A DNA stretch of 6,989 bases from Thermoplasmata archaeon. GTDB lineage: Archaea > Thermoplasmatota > DAOVMN01. Location of the stretch: positions 1 to 6,989 of the forward strand of contig DAOVMN010000114.1 of NCBI GenBank assembly GCA_030630685.1, given 5' to 3'. How positions within the stretch are numbered: position 1 is the first letter of the stretch; each line of letters opens with the position of its first letter. The translations under genes were made by a program, and so were the position numbers. The notes under the pieces are model-generated. The model was not told the origin of the DNA, made no database searches, and saw only the letters and a program-made list of their open reading frames with translations. Shown here piece after piece: positions 5,701-6,989 of this stretch.

Positions 5701-6711
5701 TTTCTAACAAAGGAACCAATTGGACCTGAAATCCTTAGGGGCGGGGTGGTGCAAAGATATGAACTGCTTGATACACCCAAACAAGGAGACAAGTGGTTCC
5801 TTGATCTTGAAAAATATAAAAACGAAGTATCCGATAAATCTAGAAAAGCTCATGTGGATTGCTGGAGAATCGGATATCAGAGAAATTCCGCATTGGATAA
5901 CTATCGTCGAATAATTGCTACCGTCATACCCTCTGGCGAACATTTCTTTGATAGCATCAGTTATCTAATTCCTGAAGAGGAAGAACGATTTTTCTTTCTT
6001 GCGGTATTGAATTCAAATTTACTAGAATTTCGTTTTAGATTCACGAGTACAAACAATCATGTAAATGGATATGAAATTGAAGCACTTCCAATCCGCACCA
6101 TCAATTTCACCACCCCGTCGGAGCGCCGTAAAGCCCTTGTGGAAGAAGCAAAGCAACTCTACCAAGACTACCTCACAACCACAGATCACAATCAAATCCT
6201 CGACTTTGTGGAGACACTTCTTCCGAAAGACAAGGACGGCAACTTCATCACAGAAAAAGAGAAATCCGATGTTGTCCATGACTTCCTGGCCTATCTGGCA
6301 GAGCAGATGATCGAGCTGAACAAGGAGAAACAGAAGGAGATGAAGGGCTTCCTGAAATGGCTCGAGGCACAGCTCCACATCCTCCCGGACAAGAAAGGCA
6401 ACGAGGGGATCGACGCCCTGACAGGCAAATCCAGGCTCAAAAACTACCTCGGAGACTACCAGAAGGGCGAGGCACACCTGACCTTCTCAGAGTTCTACAA
6501 ACTCCTTGAGAAGAACAAAAAGCGGATTCAGGCTAACCTCAGGAACAGGGAGCTTTTCACAGACTTGGAGAAGTGGTACGAGACCTCCCTCAACCGCCTT
6601 CTTCCCGTAAAAAACCAACTTGAGCTCACAGACGAACTCATAGACAAGATCGTTTACAGGCTCTACGGCCTGACCTCTGAGGAGATCGAGGTGGTGGAGA
6701 AATCCTTTTAG
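2782..6711 (+). CDS. Type IIG-like restriction-modification enzyme (nuclease and N6-adenine methyltransferase fusion)
   Basis: This 1309-residue protein is a full-length restriction and modification fusion. Residues 60-175 hold a PD-(D/E)XK-like nuclease: an acidic helix (E60-E64), RRPDYAFF with D91, GEAKEW with E123 and K125, then the type IIG hallmark WGILTNGRFWRIYY (161-174). A helical region runs to about 470 and includes a Ser/Gly/Asn linker (396-407). The methyltransferase follows: motif X TGSYYTPDYIVKYIV (480-494), motif I DPAMGSG (527-533), motif II YGVDLNPLAVELAKLSL (580-596), CGNSL (616-620), catalytic NPPY (777-780) and FIIPMTIL (835-842). Residues about 930-1106 are the likely target-recognition region. 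The C-terminus is helical and ends with YRLYGLTSEEIEVVE. No helicase motifs are seen. Such enzymes methylate adenine in an asymmetric site and cut nearby. The start is chosen at ATG 2782, where only a weak GGGA precedes. BREX PglX is a less likely alternative. Composition shifts strongly between about 4666 and 6100. Confidence 0.92.
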   Translation: MYQTRLVSFTNRNLFSRHFLEEILPAKVEGWGGDELSGKFDEILEVYLREKDLVENYNESELEEHFIRPILRILNHDFEVQETDKRGRRPDYAFFPDEETRRRSVGEKSEEKEFYRRAIGIGEAKEWEKPLDKNIGKLSSFDRINPSFQIDTYLRDTDKVWGILTNGRFWRIYYRTTSYQMTSYFEVDLADILERRDLEGFNYFYFFFRKEAFVPDALGKTFLDHTYEGSIDFAKKLGEGLKENVYRALRHLAEGFLRLKENRLEKDPGTIKEVHENSLVFLYRILFILYAESMDLLDTSNPVYNETYSFNFLKHEVAERMDKGKGLYEWRAELWDRLNKLFGLINEGSDAKGIPKDELFIPPYNGGLFDPKKHRFLVKCKADDWHLSKVIDLLSRSSNGSNGGSGFIDYSSLDIRHLGSIYEGLLEYKLRVAEEDMVCMRINKKEVWLPERKGEGKKVLERCGAGEVYLATDKGERKATGSYYTPDYIVKYIVENTLGPLVKERMKVAREKGKSLREAILSIRVLDPAMGSGHFLVEAVDTLSSPFLDAVNEDVEKGFFPKGDYSTEWAKREIVSHCIYGVDLNPLAVELAKLSLWLRTIARDKPLNFLDHRLKCGNSLIGAELGKLTFHPNAWKRGVSEAGTRLDISQPKAFVKKVEEMTKGIEAISDNEIKDIKIKEEKFNELQNSKAYLNIKALADLFTSVYFGNKVKEKRYAEVSKHVYGGDKLYRTMLDIKIALALADEKRFFHWELEFPEIFFESGKLKENPGFDAVIGNPPYDVLAEKELGYPVDDEKFFFKSISKYYPATDKKLNLYRLFTVKGLGLTKKGMRFSFIIPMTILGDDQAARTRKWILDKLQLENIEAFPQKDDPYRRVFFDAKLPTAIIVITKDKQTHNTSVVTHPGKLFEETSKYYKLNQKKIQLLDVHSLSIPLLTEDEWALCERVFLSDWVKKIGDQYHSYQGEINETTMKRFLTKEPIGPEILRGGVVQRYELLDTPKQGDKWFLDLEKYKNEVSDKSRKAHVDCWRIGYQRNSALDNYRRIIATVIPSGEHFFDSISYLIPEEEERFFFLAVLNSNLLEFRFRFTSTNNHVNGYEIEALPIRTINFTTPSERRKALVEEAKQLYQDYLTTTDHNQILDFVETLLPKDKDGNFITEKEKSDVVHDFLAYLAEQMIELNKEKQKEMKGFLKWLEAQLHILPDKKGNEGIDALTGKSRLKNYLGDYQKGEAHLTFSEFYKLLEKNKKRIQANLRNRELFTDLEKWYETSLNRLLPVKNQLELTDELIDKIVYRLYGLTSEEIEVVEKSF
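4666..6100 (+). other. AT-rich mosaic segment covering the variable middle of the restriction enzyme
   Basis: Hand counts give 57% G+C at 4141-4260, 29% at 4801-4920, 36% at 5401-5520 and 59% at 6361-6480. Within the AT-rich span, the stretch around catalytic NPPY (5061-5130) rises to 51%. The segment corresponds to about residues 629-1106: the region after CGNSL, most of the second half of the methyltransferase, and the probable recognition domain. The frame stays open throughout, so the whole remains a working gene. Confidence 0.7.
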
Positions 6712-6732
6712 GATAATTAAAATATGGGGAAA

Positions 6733-6747
6733 AATAGTGGAACTATT
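6733..6747 (-). terminator. Small hairpin in the convergent intergenic region, possible terminator of the minus-strand gene
   Basis: AATAGT (6733-6738) and ACTATT (6742-6747) are perfect reverse complements around a three-base loop. Read on the minus strand the stem is followed by TTTCCCC, giving a short T-run, which suits termination of the leftward gene ending at 6806. The stem is AT-rich and weak, and the plus strand has no T-run after it. Confidence 0.3.
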
Positions 6748-6805
6748 GAGAAAGGGGATTAGAACGAAGAGTTTGGAATTGTGAATAAGGAGAATTGTCT
6801 GTGGA

Positions 6806-6989
6806 TCATTTTTTGAGTGTTGACTCCCAGTATCTTGCTTCACCTACGATAGATTTTGCTACTTCTTCAGCATTTTCAATATAATCTGATAACACAGAGG
6901 ATATCTTGGGAATCATATCGTCTTTAGTTAAATCTTGACATTATGGGTTTTATAGGCTACAAATTCTTTCGTTCTTGAAAAAGTCCAGA
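6806..6989 (-). pseudogene. 3' part of an unidentified gene with an apparent frameshift (5' end outside window)
   Basis: On the minus strand, a frame from the right edge reads SRTKEFVAYKTHNVK and then stops at 6928-6930. A second frame, open from 6940 down to TGA 6806-6808, reads DLTKDDMIPKISSVLSDYIE and ends GEARYWESTLKK. The two join smoothly as one protein if a single base is added near 6931-6940, so the gene is either broken by a one-base deletion or affected by a sequence error. The joined C-terminus is helical and acidic. I do not recognise the family with confidence; the segment RTKEFVAYK followed by a long helix is only loosely reminiscent of HEPN-type proteins. The gene is convergent with the restriction gene, leaving 94 bases between their stops. 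ATG 6916 could start a 36-residue fragment, but that is unlikely to be a real gene. Confidence 0.5.

Noticed and set aside
2782..6711. BREX PglX methyltransferase as the identity of the large gene
   Set aside because: PglX lacks the N-terminal D...EAK nuclease and the WGILTNGRFWRIYY hallmark seen here, and no other BREX genes are in the window; flanking sequence could still change this.

Overview
This looks like an accessory, defence-type region of a prokaryotic genome. It holds a predicted DUF1016/YhcG-family nuclease, an antitoxin next to a broken PIN toxin, and a large one-polypeptide restriction-modification enzyme. Remnants of TPR-repeat genes and a frameshifted gene surround them. The host cannot be named from the sequence. 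Strong AGGAGG-type ribosome binding occurs before the nuclease gene. The antitoxin gene has an AT-rich promoter that reads equally well as an archaeal TATA box (TTTATA) or a bacterial -10 (TATACT). Arginine codons differ sharply between genes: 33 of 35 are CGN in the nuclease gene, but 12 of the first 14 are AGG/AGA in the restriction enzyme. The cassettes therefore probably have separate origins. An uncultured archaeon or an anaerobic bacterium are both possible.

Layout. Bases 2-199 are the 3' end of a TPR-type gene. Bases 200-482 hold a hairpin, a doubtful small ORF and the ribosome binding site of the nuclease gene (483-1661, 392 aa). Directly after its stop, and in the same frame, lies a 5'-truncated TPR copy (1662-2090). 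Its end is 84% identical to the first TPR tail, so the nuclease cassette sits between two paralogous TPR tails. Bases 2091-2340 hold a purine-rich tract, a block of nested inverted repeats that could fold as an RNA, and the antitoxin promoter. An AbrB/MazE-type antitoxin (2341-2592) overlaps by ATGA a PIN-domain toxin cut down to 55 codons (2589-2756).

The dominant gene (2782-6711, 1309 aa) is a type IIG-like restriction-modification fusion. In order it has a PD-(D/E)XK-like N-terminal nuclease, a helical region, an N6-adenine methyltransferase with DPAMGSG and NPPY motifs, a target-recognition region and a helical C-terminus. Its middle third is much richer in A+T than its ends, which suggests exchange of the specificity module. 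Past it, on the minus strand and convergent with it, lies the 3' part of an unidentified gene interrupted by an apparent frameshift.

How the parts may work together: the type IIG-like enzyme could by itself modify and cut DNA. The YhcG-type nuclease is often found near restriction systems. The toxin-antitoxin pair looks inactive on the toxin side. No direct functional link between these genes can be shown from the sequence. The most unusual signals are the palindromic in-frame repeats in the hinge of the YhcG protein, the mosaic composition of the restriction enzyme, and the nested inverted-repeat block at 2161-2264.
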